Shown: piece by piece, positions 8,664 to 17,313 of the stretch
Numbering within the stretch: the stretch's first letter is position 1
Layout: every line of letters begins with the position of its first letter
NCBI GenBank assembly: GCA_964291375.2
Contig: OZ219809.1
Location: forward strand, 1,612,001 to 1,676,000
Direction of reading: 5' to 3'
Length of the DNA stretch: 64,000 nucleotides
Origin: 3107 sp001483205
Lineage (GTDB): Bacteria; Pseudomonadota; Alphaproteobacteria; Rhodobacterales; Rhodobacteraceae
Made by a program: the position numbers and the translations under genes
Notes under the pieces: generated by a model
Databases searched by the model: none
What the model was told of the DNA's origin: nothing
Seen by the model: only the letters and a program-made list of their open reading frames with translations

Positions 8664-9639
8664 CCTGTTCGGGCCAGTCGCCCGGTGTGCTCTGGCCCCG
8701 GACCTTCAGGCGGCGGGCCACCCATGCGACCTCATCCGCTGTCCACGCCGCGATCTGGTCGAAATGATAGACCCCCAGCCCGTTCAGCGCCTTTTCCAGT
8801 TTTGGCCCGACACCTTTCAGCCGTTTCAGGTCATCCGCCCCGCCGTCGCGTGGCGCGGTGAGGGGTTCGGGCGCGGCCCCGGTGGTTTCCGCTTTTGCCT
8901 GCGCGCCCGCCTTTGCCGCCATCGCCCGCTTGCCAAGCCACGGCGTGACAAGCGGCGCTTCGGTCCCGTCAATCCGCTTCACCGTCTCGCCCAACTCCAC
9001 CGCGCGCTGGACGGAACCGTTATGTTGCGCCCGGCCATCCCCCCCGGCGTCCCGCAGGCTGGTCAGGCCGGACAGAGGTTCCGCCGCATAGCGCCCGTTC
9101 TGCGGCCCCGGCACCGGCACACGGCCCGCGCGAAGCTCTTCGATGATCCCACTGAGCCGTTCCGCCGTCAGGTCTTCGTAATAATCCTTGCCGATCTGGG
9201 CCATGGGCGCGTTGGTGCAGGCCCCCAGACATTCGACCTCTTCCCAGCTCAGCTTGCCGTCGTCCGACACCTGATGCGGCGCAGGCGCGATCTTCTCGCG
9301 GCAGACGGCGATCAGGTCTTCTGCCCCGCAGATCATGCAGGACGTGGTGCCACAGACCTGAATATGGGCAGTCGCGCCAACCGGTTGCAGGTGGAACATG
9401 AAATAGAAGGTCGCCACCTCCAGCGCGCGGATATGGTCCATCCCCAGCATGTCGGCGACATATTCGATGGCGGGGCGCGACAGCCAGCCCTCTTGCTCCT
9501 GCGCGCGCCACATAAGCGGGATGATGGCGGACGCCTGTCGCCCCTCGGGGTATTTGGTCACCTGCGCCTCTGCCCACGCCCGGTTGGCAGGGGTGAAGGC
9601 AAAGCTCTCGGGCTGGTCAGGGTGAAGACGGCGGAGCAT
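8620..9639 (-). CDS. nuoE: NADH-quinone oxidoreductase subunit E (NuoE) with long C-terminal extension
   Basis: 24-kDa-type 2Fe-2S subunit. Cluster ligands are Cys96, Cys101, Cys137 and Cys141 (VCGTTSC and ECLGAC). The core ends near residue 170; the protein continues to 339 residues. The Ala/Pro-rich extension ends in a helix-hairpin-helix-like segment (LKRLKGVGPKLEKALNGLG, about 284-302). Such extensions are seen in Rhodobacterales NuoE. The start at 9639 overlaps the stop of the upstream gene (TAATG). The last codons lie in the direct repeat described at 8590-8663. It transfers electrons within the NADH-oxidising module together with NuoF. Confidence 0.95.
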   Translation of the reverse strand: MLRRLHPDQPESFAFTPANRAWAEAQVTKYPEGRQASAIIPLMWRAQEQEGWLSRPAIEYVADMLGMDHIRALEVATFYFMFHLQPVGATAHIQVCGTTSCMICGAEDLIAVCREKIAPAPHQVSDDGKLSWEEVECLGACTNAPMAQIGKDYYEDLTAERLSGIIEELRAGRVPVPGPQNGRYAAEPLSGLTSLRDAGGDGRAQHNGSVQRAVELGETVKRIDGTEAPLVTPWLGKRAMAAKAGAQAKAETTGAAPEPLTAPRDGGADDLKRLKGVGPKLEKALNGLGVYHFDQIAAWTADEVAWVARRLKVRGQSTPGDWPEQARALAGAGGRGADA

Positions 9640-10136
9640 TATTCTGTTCCGAACTGATCCGCCGGAATGCAGACGGCACGCGCATCCTGAATGCCGTTGC
9701 GCCCCTCATCAGCATACCGCGCGAAATCCGCATCGCTCAGCGTGATCCGGCACAAAACCGCACTCTGATCAATTTCCAGGATGATTACGTCGTCACGCAC
9801 ATTCTCGTAAGCCACCGAGCTATCGATCATGCTGCTGAGCGTTCTTTTGTCCGCCGAAACGGTGCTGGTGTCCATGACATCATAAGGGATGCACGTCACA
9901 CCGGCATTGCCTGCCGATCTGCTGTCTTCAAAATCCTGAAAATCCGTGTCGCTGACATCGAATTTGCAAAATACGCCTCCCTCGCGTGTTTCGATCAGAA
10001 TGACGCCCTCGCGGATGCTGACATAGCCGATAGACTCCTCAATCACCTGTCCGAGACCGGTGGTGTGCCTGGAATCCAGCGCAGCCAGAGGCGTGGCGGC
10101 GATCAGGGCCGCAAGTGAAAAGCCAAGGTGTTTCAT
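9639..10136 (-). CDS. Secreted protein of unknown function between nuoD and nuoE
   Basis: 165 residues with a clear signal peptide (MKHLGFSLAALIAATPLAA). The mature part seems to be an internal duplication: VSIREGVILIETREGGVFCKF-type and NVRDDVIILEIDQSAVLCRI-type halves, each followed by a D-x-D-F segment and a Cys in a V-x-C-I-P motif. It overlaps nuoD by ATGA and nuoE by TAATG, so it is translated within the operon. I do not recognise the family. Four cysteines in a periplasmic protein may form disulphides. Confidence 0.65.
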   Translation of the reverse strand: MKHLGFSLAALIAATPLAALDSRHTTGLGQVIEESIGYVSIREGVILIETREGGVFCKFDVSDTDFQDFEDSRSAGNAGVTCIPYDVMDTSTVSADKRTLSSMIDSSVAYENVRDDVIILEIDQSAVLCRITLSDADFARYADEGRNGIQDARAVCIPADQFGTE

Positions 10137-11359
10137 CTGTCAATCTCTCCGAAAACGACATCCATGGTGCCGATGATGGCGGCAACATCCGCCAGTTGAT
10201 GCCCGGTGGCGATGTGATCCATCGCTTGCAGGTGCAGATAGCCCGGCGCGCGTATCTTGGCGCGATAGGGCCGGTTGGTGCCGTCGGCAACCAGATAGAC
10301 GCCGAACTCGCCCTTGGGGGCCTCGACAGCGGCATAGACCTCACCCTCCGGCACCCGAAACCCCTCGGTATAGAGCTTGAAGTGGTGAATCAGCGCTTCC
10401 ATTGAGGTCTTCATCTCGGCCCGCGCAGGCGGCGTCAGCTTGCCGCGCGCCAGAATATCGCCCCCGCCCTCGGGCGCGCGCAGCTTGTCAACCGCCTGAC
10501 GGATGATCTGCACACTCTCGCGCATCTCGGCCATGCGGCACAGGTAGCGATCATAGCAATCGCCGTTCTTGCCGACGGGAATGCGAAAGTCGAACTCGTC
10601 ATAGCACTCATAGGGTTGTGCCCGGCGCAAATCCCACGCCAGACCGGAGCCGCGCACCATCACCCCGGAAAAGCCCCAATCGAGAATATCCTGCTCGCTC
10701 ACCACGCCAATGTCGCAGTTGCGTTGCTTGAAGATGCGGTTTTCGGTCAGCAGGCCGTCAATGTCGTTGAGCACCTTCGGGAACGCCCCGGCCCATGCCT
10801 CAATGTCGTCAAGCAGCGCGGGCGTCACGTCCTGATGCACCCCGCCGGGGCGGAAATAGGCGGCGTGAAGCCGCGCCCCGCAGGCACGTTCATAGAACAC
10901 CATCAGCTTTTCGCGCTCTTCAAACCCCCATAGGGGCGGGGTCAGCGCGCCCACATCCATCGCCTGGGTGGTGACATTCAGCAGATGGTTCAGAACCCTG
11001 CCGATCTCGGAAAACAGCACCCGGATCAGTTGCGCCCGGCGGGGCACACGGGTTCCGGTCAGCTTTTCAATCGCCAGACACCAGGCATGTTCCTGATTCA
11101 TCGGGGCCACATAGTCCAGCCGGTCGAAATAGGGCAGGTTTTGCAGGTAGGTGCGGCTTTCCATCAGCTTTTCGGTGCCCCGGTGGAGCAACCCGATATG
11201 GGGGTCGCAACGCTCGACAATCTCACCATCAAGCTCCAGCACCAGCCGCAACACCCCATGCGCCGCCGGGTGCTGAGGCCCGAAATTGATGTTGAAATTG
11301 CGGATTTTCCGCTCGCCGGTCAGGGCGTCTTCGTATCCTCTGGACCTGTCTGCCATCAC
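10133..11359 (-). CDS. nuoD: NADH-quinone oxidoreductase subunit D (NuoD)
   Basis: 49-kDa-type subunit (408 residues) related to the NiFe-hydrogenase large subunit; it forms the quinone site with NuoB. Typical features are NFGPQHPAAHGVLRLVLELD near residue 25, PHIGLLHRGTEKL, and the C-terminal YLHLQAMDHIATGHQLADV and GTMDVVFGEIDR. It overlaps the GFA gene upstream and the secreted protein gene downstream by ATGA, so it is translationally coupled. The start could be either of two adjacent ATG codons. Confidence 0.97.
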   Translation of the reverse strand: MMADRSRGYEDALTGERKIRNFNINFGPQHPAAHGVLRLVLELDGEIVERCDPHIGLLHRGTEKLMESRTYLQNLPYFDRLDYVAPMNQEHAWCLAIEKLTGTRVPRRAQLIRVLFSEIGRVLNHLLNVTTQAMDVGALTPPLWGFEEREKLMVFYERACGARLHAAYFRPGGVHQDVTPALLDDIEAWAGAFPKVLNDIDGLLTENRIFKQRNCDIGVVSEQDILDWGFSGVMVRGSGLAWDLRRAQPYECYDEFDFRIPVGKNGDCYDRYLCRMAEMRESVQIIRQAVDKLRAPEGGGDILARGKLTPPARAEMKTSMEALIHHFKLYTEGFRVPEGEVYAAVEAPKGEFGVYLVADGTNRPYRAKIRAPGYLHLQAMDHIATGHQLADVAAIIGTMDVVFGEIDR

Positions 11360-11781
11360 CGGGCCTCCGCTTCCGGGGCAAACATGGCGAACACCTCTGC
11401 CTCGGTCATCATTTCGGTCTGGTTGTTGAGCGCATAATTGGCGGGCTTTCGGTCGATGAAGACCTGAACGCCAAGGGTGAATTGGCCGGGATCGTCAAAG
11501 CACTGGATCGACACATGCTGATGCGCGCCGTCCTGGGTCTGCCACAGGATCGACGACCCGCATTTCGGGCAGAAAACCCGCTCTGCCCACGCGCTGCCCT
11601 TGTAAGAGGCCACAGGCGCGCCCGCATCAAAGCGCACCGACGCGCCGCAATCGACGGACAGGAAAATCCCCCCCGTCCATTTCCGGCACATGCCGCAATG
11701 ACAGGCCCCGGCATTCGGCCCCGGCGCGGCGGAAAAGCCGCAGGCACCGCACAGGCAGGCCCCGCGCAGAACATCGCTCAT
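11356..11781 (-). CDS. GFA/CENP-V-type zinc-binding protein inside the nuo operon
   Basis: 141 residues of the glutathione-dependent formaldehyde-activating (GFA/CENP-V) fold. Zinc ligand pairs are visible as CLCGAC near residue 9, CHCGMC near 28 and CPKCGS near 71. Family members bind zinc; some activate formaldehyde-glutathione adducts, but most are of unknown substrate. It sits between nuoC and nuoD with 4-base overlaps on both sides and must be co-transcribed with them. Its role beside complex I is unknown; operon hitch-hiking is possible. Confidence 0.85.
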   Translation of the reverse strand: MSDVLRGACLCGACGFSAAPGPNAGACHCGMCRKWTGGIFLSVDCGASVRFDAGAPVASYKGSAWAERVFCPKCGSSILWQTQDGAHQHVSIQCFDDPGQFTLGVQVFIDRKPANYALNNQTEMMTEAEVFAMFAPEAEAR

Positions 11782-12383
11782 TGCGCGTCCTCCTGCTCAT
11801 CCCCCGGCAGGATGTATTCAGCCCCCTCCCAGGGCGACATGAAGTCAAATTGCCGGTATTCCTGAACCAGACTGACCGGCTCATAGACCACACGCTTTTG
11901 CGCCTCGTCATAGCGCACCTCGGTATAGCCGGTGGTCGGGAAATCCTTGCGCAACGGGTGGCCGCGAAAGCCATAGTCGGTGAGGATGCGGCGCAGGTCC
12001 GGGTGGCCGGAGAACAGGATGCCGAACATGTCAAACACTTCGCGCTCGAACCAGTTGGCCGATGGATGCGCGGAAACGACCGAGGGCGCGACCTCATCCT
12101 CGCGCAGGGCGGCGCGCAGCCGGATGCGCTGATTCCGGCGCATCGACAGGAAGTGATAGACCAGATCATAACGCCTGTCGCGCGACGGGCGGTCAACGGC
12201 AGTAATGTCCACAAGGGTCGAGAACCTGCACCGCTGATCGACCTTCAGAAATTCGACCAGAACCGGCAGGGCGCGGGCGACAACATCCACCGTCAGCTCG
12301 CCATGAGCAACCGAATGGCCAAGAACGGCGTCCGGCTGCTTCAGTTCAAGATACGCGCCAAGCTCCTGCAACGCCTCGGACAT
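11778..12383 (-). CDS. nuoC: NADH-quinone oxidoreductase subunit C (NuoC)
   Basis: 30-kDa-type subunit (201 residues). Recognised by the signature region FEREVFDMFGILFSGHPDLR, then ILTDYGFRGHPLRKDFP. It is a separate gene, not fused to nuoD as in enterobacteria. The start MSEALQELGAYLELK lies 9 bases after the nuoB stop. The C-terminus overlaps the GFA gene by ATGA. Confidence 0.96.
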   Translation of the reverse strand: MSEALQELGAYLELKQPDAVLGHSVAHGELTVDVVARALPVLVEFLKVDQRCRFSTLVDITAVDRPSRDRRYDLVYHFLSMRRNQRIRLRAALREDEVAPSVVSAHPSANWFEREVFDMFGILFSGHPDLRRILTDYGFRGHPLRKDFPTTGYTEVRYDEAQKRVVYEPVSLVQEYRQFDFMSPWEGAEYILPGDEQEDAQ

Positions 12384-12392
12384 GGGCGGCTC

Positions 12393-12926
12393 CTATCGTA
12401 TGATCGTGCCGGTGCGGCGAATCTTGCGCTGAAGCTGTAACAGCCCGTAGAGCAACGCCTCTGCTGTCGGCGGGCAGCCGGGCACATAGACATCAACCGG
12501 CACGATCCGGTCACAGCCGCGCACCACCGAATAGCTGTAGTGATAATAGCCACCGCCATTGGCGCACGACCCCATAGAGACGACATAGCGCGGCTCCGGC
12601 ATCTGATCATAGACCTTGCGCAGCGCCGGGGCCATCTTGTTGGTCAGCGTGCCCGCCACGATCATCAGGTCGGACTGACGCGGAGAGGCGCGCGGCGCGG
12701 TGCCGAAACGCTCCAGATCATAGCGCGGCATCGAGGTGTGCATCATCTCGACCGCACAGCACGCCAGCCCGAACGTCATCCAGTGCAGGCTGCCGGTGCG
12801 CGCCCAGTTGATGACATCCTCGGCCGAGGTCAGCAGAAAACCCTTGTCCTGCAATTCCCGGTTCATTTCCTGCGTCGCGACCTCTTTGTCGGGGCCAGCG
12901 GCGTTGCCCGGCACGCTCAATCCCAT
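12393..12926 (-). CDS. nuoB: NADH-quinone oxidoreductase subunit B (NuoB)
   Basis: PSST-type subunit carrying the terminal 4Fe-4S cluster N2. Tandem cysteines in FGLACCAVEMM (about residues 56-57), MGSCANGGGYYHYSYS and VYVPGCPPTAEAL give the four ligands. The start MGLSVPGNA at 12926 overlaps the nuoA stop, consistent with coupled translation; a start 21 bases further upstream is possible. 177 residues, typical length. Confidence 0.97.
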   Translation of the reverse strand: MGLSVPGNAAGPDKEVATQEMNRELQDKGFLLTSAEDVINWARTGSLHWMTFGLACCAVEMMHTSMPRYDLERFGTAPRASPRQSDLMIVAGTLTNKMAPALRKVYDQMPEPRYVVSMGSCANGGGYYHYSYSVVRGCDRIVPVDVYVPGCPPTAEALLYGLLQLQRKIRRTGTIIR

Positions 12927-13282
12927 TCCAGCGCCCCCTTCTTCCATTCATAGGCAAAGCCGATGGTCAGCACCGCAAGGAAAACGATCATCGACCAGAA
13001 CCCCACCGGCCCGACATCCCTGAAGGCCACCGCCCAGGGAAAGAGGAACGCGATTTCGAGGTCAAAGATGATGAACAGGATCGCGACCAGATAGAAGCGG
13101 ACATCAAACTTCATCCGGGCGTCATCAAAGGCGTTGAACCCGCACTCATAGGCGCTGACCTTTTCCGGGTCCGGGTTGCGGACGGCCAGAACGACGGCGG
13201 CCAGCATCAGGGCGGCCCCCAGTCCGATCGCCAGCCCGAGGAAAACCACGATCGGCAGATACTCTCTCAACAGATATTCCAC
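12917..13282 (-). CDS. nuoA: NADH-quinone oxidoreductase subunit A (NuoA)
   Basis: Small membrane subunit (121 residues) with three hydrophobic helices; the family signature SAYECGFNAFDDARMKFDVR precedes FYLVAILFIIFDLEIAFLFP. The start codon is GTG at 13282 with AGGAG six bases upstream, so the first codon is reliable although not ATG. It is the first gene of the nuo operon, 47 bases from a promoter-like site. Confidence 0.96.
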   Translation of the reverse strand: MEYLLREYLPIVVFLGLAIGLGAALMLAAVVLAVRNPDPEKVSAYECGFNAFDDARMKFDVRFYLVAILFIIFDLEIAFLFPWAVAFRDVGPVGFWSMIVFLAVLTIGFAYEWKKGALEWD

Positions 13283-13328
13283 GTTCGGCTCCTCGGTGGC
13301 GTCAGGCGCGGGCCTTGGCTCTCACGGG

Positions 13329-13355
13329 TTTATAACGGGGACCAGTGCCGGTCAA
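13329..13355 (-). promoter_or_regulatory. Candidate nuo operon promoter
   Basis: Read on the minus strand, TTGACC (13350-13355) is followed after 15 bases by TATAAA (13329-13334), about 40 bases upstream of the nuoA GTG. The -35 and -10 boxes fit a housekeeping sigma factor well, although the spacer is shorter than the usual 17. It is the only convincing promoter-like site in the nuoA/ynjF divergent region. Confidence 0.5.
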
Positions 13356-13502
13356 CCACGGTGGTGGCCAAAGAGGGGCCTTGCAAAACCCGGAACTTCA
13401 CGTCCCTTCCCCGAGGTCACACCGGCAAGGCCCCCGCCACCGGTTGCAAAATCGCCGACATTATTTCACAACGCAACCGACCACCAGCGAAGGGAACAGG
13501 CG

Positions 13503-14129
13503 ATGCTTGACGCCGCAGCCAGAAAAGCCATCGACCCGATCCTGTGCGTGCCGGGCCGCGTGCTCGCCCACCGGGGCGTCAGCGCCAACACCGTTACCCT
13601 TGCCGGTCTGACTCTTGGCCTGATCGCCGCCGCGATGATCGCACTCGGCGCGCCGGACTGGGCGCTGTTGCCGCTTTTGCTCAGCCGGGTTGCCGACGGG
13701 CTTGACGGTGCCGTCGCCCGTGCCCGCGGCAAGACCGATTTCGGCGGCTATCTCGACATCACCGCTGATTTTCTGTTCTATGGCGCGATCCCGATGGCGT
13801 TCGTCTGGCTTGACCCGGTGGCCAACGCCATGGCCGGGGCATTCCTGCTGACGAGCTTTTACTTCAACGGTGCGACCTTCCTGGGCTTTGCCATCCTCGC
13901 GGAAAAGAGGCAGATGCGCACCGAGGCGCGCGGCGTCAAGTCGCTCTACTTCACCGGGGGGCTGATGGAAGGCACCGAAACGATCATCTTTCTGGCGGCG
14001 CTTTGCCTCTGGCCCGGCTGGTTCGTGCCTCTCGCCTGGGGGGTTGGCGTTCTGTGCTTCATCACCGCTGTTTCGCGCGTTTTGCTGGCGCGGATGGTCT
14101 TTCCCAACACCGATGATGCGGACCCGTGA
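13503..14129 (+). CDS. ynjF: CDP-alcohol phosphatidyltransferase (YnjF-like)
   Basis: 208 residues, integral membrane. The CDP-alcohol motif is present: DGAVAR, seven residues, then G-x3-D-x3-D (GGYLDITAD), near residues 65-85, with about five hydrophobic segments. Family members swap CMP for an alcohol to make phospholipid head groups; the exact substrate is not readable. In E. coli ynjF also lies next to ynjBCD, and the same neighbourhood here suggests a conserved link. The gene is divergent from nuoA and 41 bases before the binding-protein gene. ATG at 13503. Confidence 0.85.
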   Translation: MLDAAARKAIDPILCVPGRVLAHRGVSANTVTLAGLTLGLIAAAMIALGAPDWALLPLLLSRVADGLDGAVARARGKTDFGGYLDITADFLFYGAIPMAFVWLDPVANAMAGAFLLTSFYFNGATFLGFAILAEKRQMRTEARGVKSLYFTGGLMEGTETIIFLAALCLWPGWFVPLAWGVGVLCFITAVSRVLLARMVFPNTDDADP

Positions 14130-14170
14130 GCCGGGCAAAAACGATAGATTGCGCCAAAGGAGGCACCGAC

Positions 14171-15379
14171 ATGAAACACCTGATTACGGCGGCGGGGCTG
14201 GCGCTGGCGGCGGCACTACCGATCCGGGCAGAGCCTGACCCGGCGAACTGGCAGGCGGTGCTTGAGGAAGCGCGCGGCCAGACCGTCTATTGGAACGCCT
14301 GGGGCGGGTCGCAGCAGATCAACGATTTCATCGCCTGGCTGGGCGAGCAGGTCAGGGCGCGCCACGGGGTTGTGGTTGAACATGTCAAACTGACCGACAC
14401 CGCCGATGCCGTCAGCCGCGTGGTCGCCGAAAAGGCCGCCGGGCAGGACGAGGGCGGCGCGGTTGATCTGATCTGGATCAATGGCGAAAATTTCGCCTCG
14501 ATGAAGAAACAGGGCCTGTTGTTCGGCCCGTGGGTCGGGCAGACACCGAACTGGCGGTTTGCGGATGTCAGGGGCAAGGCGACACTCACCAGTGATTTCA
14601 CCATCCCGACCGAGGGGCTGGAGGCCCCCTGGGGCATGGCGCAGGTGGTCTTTGTCTATGATTCGGCGCGCCTGACCGAGACGCCCGCCTCGATCCCCGA
14701 CCTGATTGACTGGGTGGTGGCCAATCCGGGCCGCTTCACCTTTCCGCAACCGCCCGATTTCCTTGGCTCGACTTTCCTGAAACAGGCGCTGATCGAACTG
14801 ACCCCCGACGCCGCAATCCTGCAATCCCCGGTGGAAGAGGCGGATTACGACGCAGCGACTGCGCCTTTGTGGGCGGCATTGGACCGGCTGAGACCGGCGC
14901 TTTGGCGGGCGGGGCGGGCCTATCCGCAGAACGGAGCGCGCCAGACGCAGCTTATGGCAGACGGAGAGATCGACATCGCCATCACCTTCAACCCCAATGA
15001 GGCCTCGAACAAGATCGCGAGTTTCGAGTTGCCCGCAACCGCGCGCACCTTCGTGCTTGAGGGCGGTACGCTCGGCAATGCGAGCTTCGTCGCTATCCCC
15101 TACAACGCCACGGCCAAGGCGGGCGCAATGGTGCTGGCGAATTTCATCATGTCGCCGGAGGCACAGGCGCGGATGCAGGATCCCGCAGTCTGGGGGCTGG
15201 GGACGGTGCTTGATCTGAACGCGCTGAGCGCCGGGGACCGCGCCCGGTTCGAGGCGATTGAGCTGGGGGTTGCGACCCTGCCGCCCGAAGCACTCGGCCC
15301 TGCCCTGCCAGAGCCACACCCGAGCTGGATGGTGCGGCTGGAGCAGGACTGGATTGCCCGGTATGGCGTGTCGGAGTGA
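14171..15379 (+). CDS. ynjB: ABC transporter substrate-binding protein, YnjB-like
   Basis: 402 residues with a signal peptide (MKHLITAAGLALAAALPIRA). The mature protein begins like a type 2 periplasmic binding protein (TVYWNAWGGSQQINDFIAW) and contains GLEAPWGMAQVVFVYD and FTFPQPPDFLGSTFLKQALIE. It resembles E. coli YnjB, whose substrate is not firmly known (a thiamine-like type has been suggested). An AAAGGAGG-like RBS (CCAAAGGAGGC) precedes the ATG at 14171. It pairs with the permease and ATPase downstream, from which it is split by a repeat element. Confidence 0.85.
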   Translation: MKHLITAAGLALAAALPIRAEPDPANWQAVLEEARGQTVYWNAWGGSQQINDFIAWLGEQVRARHGVVVEHVKLTDTADAVSRVVAEKAAGQDEGGAVDLIWINGENFASMKKQGLLFGPWVGQTPNWRFADVRGKATLTSDFTIPTEGLEAPWGMAQVVFVYDSARLTETPASIPDLIDWVVANPGRFTFPQPPDFLGSTFLKQALIELTPDAAILQSPVEEADYDAATAPLWAALDRLRPALWRAGRAYPQNGARQTQLMADGEIDIAITFNPNEASNKIASFELPATARTFVLEGGTLGNASFVAIPYNATAKAGAMVLANFIMSPEAQARMQDPAVWGLGTVLDLNALSAGDRARFEAIELGVATLPPEALGPALPEPHPSWMVRLEQDWIARYGVSE

Positions 15380-15435
15380 TTTTGTATGGCTTGGGTCTTG
15401 CCAACCGACAATAGCGCTGCGATGACCTGTCCGTT

Positions 15436-15519
15436 AAGACCTCTGCATAATGGCGCATCAGCGGCCAAAACGCGCGCCCAGGCAGGCGGCTGCCCGGTCC
15501 GGCCAATATGCAGAGGTTT
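15436..15519 (+). repeat. TIR repeat element, short form, copy 1
   Basis: 84 bases beginning AAGACCTCTGCATAATGGCG and ending TATGCAGAGGTTT, i.e. a 14-base terminal inverted repeat with one mismatch. The interior matches the two arms of the long form joined directly. It lies between the binding-protein gene and the permease gene of one transporter, in the same direction as the genes, leaving 81 bases before the permease start. Confidence 0.85.
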
Positions 15520-15600
15520 CGGGAAGGAGGTAAGGGCCACATCCGGGCAGGCAAGAGAAAAGAGGCCGCGCACACACAGTATCTTTCGCCGGAGACCGGC

Positions 15601-17313
15601 ATGACATCTGAGCCGCGCTCGGGCGCGCTCCACCGGCTTCCGGCGCTGACGCTTCTGATGATGCTGGGGCCGATTATCGCCGGGATCGCGGGCACGCTCG
15701 GCCCCGCCTTCGGCCTGATGGCAACCGTGGGCGGCGACGGCCTGTCCCTGGCCCCGTTCCGGGCGCTGTCGGACTGGCCCGGCTTCCTGCCCGCCGCCCG
15801 TTTGAGCGTCACCACCGGGCTGGCCGCAACCCTGATCTCGCTGGCGCTGACAATGCTGATCGTGGCTGGCTGGCAGGGCACCCGGCCTTTCCGGCTGATC
15901 GAACGGGTGCTGTCGCCGCTCTTGTCCGTCCCCCACGCGGCGGCGGCCTTTGGCATCGCCTTTCTGATCGCACCCTCGGGCTGGATTGCGCGGGCGCTCT
16001 CGCCCTGGGCCACCGGGTGGCAACGCCCGCCTGACCTGTTGATCGTGCAGGATCCCTGGGGCCTTGCAATGGTTGGCGGGCTGGTGGCGAAAGAGGTGCC
16101 CTTCCTCATGCTGATGACCCTTGCCGCGCTGGGGCAAGGCCGAACGGGACAGGCCCGCACCGTTGCCGCATCCCTAGGCTATCAGCGGATGACCGGCTGG
16201 ATCAAGGCGGTTTTCCCCGGCATCTATGCGCAAATCCGCCTGCCGGTCTATGTGGTGCTGGCTTATTCGATGTCGGTGGTGGATGTGGCGATCATCCTCG
16301 GCCCCAACACCCCGCCGACCCTTGCGGTTCAGATCGTGCGCTGGATGGCGGACCCGGACCTGAGCTTTCGCCTGCAAGCGGCGGCGGCGGCGCTGGTGCA
16401 GTTCGGCCTTGTCGCGGGCGCGCTGATTGTCTGGCGGGGGGGCGAGCATCTGGCGGCGTGGCTCGGGGCGCGTTGGGTCTGGCGGGGCGGGCGGTCTCTG
16501 GCCGGGAGGGCAGAGCGCCCGTTGCGCCTTGCCTCTCTGTTATGCGCCGTGCTGTCGGCACTGGCCATCCTGCTTGGACTTGCCGGTCTGGGCGTCTGGT
16601 CCGTTGCCGGGTTTTGGGGCTTTCCCGATCTCTGGCCCGATCAGTTGACCCTGCGAAGCTGGACACGGTTCGCAACCGCGCTTTACGGCCCGGTGACCGA
16701 GACCGCACTAATCGCCGGAACCGCGACGCTGATCGCGCTTGTCCTGACCATCGGCTGTCTTGAGGCCGAATATCGTCATGGCCTCAGACCGGGGCGGCAA
16801 AGCCTGTGGCTGATCTATCTGCCGCTTCTGATTCCACAGGTCGCTTTCCTGCCGGGTTTGCAGATTTTGCTCTTGCAGACCGGGGCTGGTTCCGGGCGGG
16901 TGGCGGTGATCTTTGCTCATCTGGTGTTCGTGCTGCCCTATGTTTTTCTGTCGCTGTCGGCTCCGTTCCGGGCCTGGGACGTGCGGATAGGAACGGTGGC
17001 GAATGCTCTGGGCGCGGGGCCGGACCGGGTGCTGTGGTCCGTGCGCCTGCCGATGCTTCTGGCCCCGGTGCTGACGGCGGCTGCGGTCGGGTTCTCGGTA
17101 TCGGTCGGGCAATATCTGCCGACGCTGCTGATCGGCGGCGGGCGGGTGCAGACCCTGACGACCGAGGCGCTGGCACTGGCTTCGGGCGGGGACCGGCGGG
17201 CGGTTGGTGTGCTTGGCCTGTTGCAGACGGGCGCGGCGCTGCTACCGTTTCTGCTCGCGGTTTTCCTGCCGCGTATTGCCTGGCGCAATCGCAGGGGGGT
17301 CTTGAATGGCTGA
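15601..17313 (+). CDS. ynjC: ABC transporter permease, fused double-domain (YnjC-like)
   Basis: 570 residues with two tandem permease halves of the ThiP/YnjC type, about 12 hydrophobic segments. The EAA-type loops appear as ARTVAASLGYQRMTGWIKAV in the first half and GTVANALGAGPDRVLWSV in the second. A single fused chain replaces the usual permease dimer. The ATG at 15601 fits the first hydrophobic segment; a longer open frame upstream runs into the repeat element and is not real. The C-terminus overlaps the ATPase gene by eight bases. Confidence 0.88.
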   Translation: MTSEPRSGALHRLPALTLLMMLGPIIAGIAGTLGPAFGLMATVGGDGLSLAPFRALSDWPGFLPAARLSVTTGLAATLISLALTMLIVAGWQGTRPFRLIERVLSPLLSVPHAAAAFGIAFLIAPSGWIARALSPWATGWQRPPDLLIVQDPWGLAMVGGLVAKEVPFLMLMTLAALGQGRTGQARTVAASLGYQRMTGWIKAVFPGIYAQIRLPVYVVLAYSMSVVDVAIILGPNTPPTLAVQIVRWMADPDLSFRLQAAAAALVQFGLVAGALIVWRGGEHLAAWLGARWVWRGGRSLAGRAERPLRLASLLCAVLSALAILLGLAGLGVWSVAGFWGFPDLWPDQLTLRSWTRFATALYGPVTETALIAGTATLIALVLTIGCLEAEYRHGLRPGRQSLWLIYLPLLIPQVAFLPGLQILLLQTGAGSGRVAVIFAHLVFVLPYVFLSLSAPFRAWDVRIGTVANALGAGPDRVLWSVRLPMLLAPVLTAAAVGFSVSVGQYLPTLLIGGGRVQTLTTEALALASGGDRRAVGVLGLLQTGAALLPFLLAVFLPRIAWRNRRGVLNG

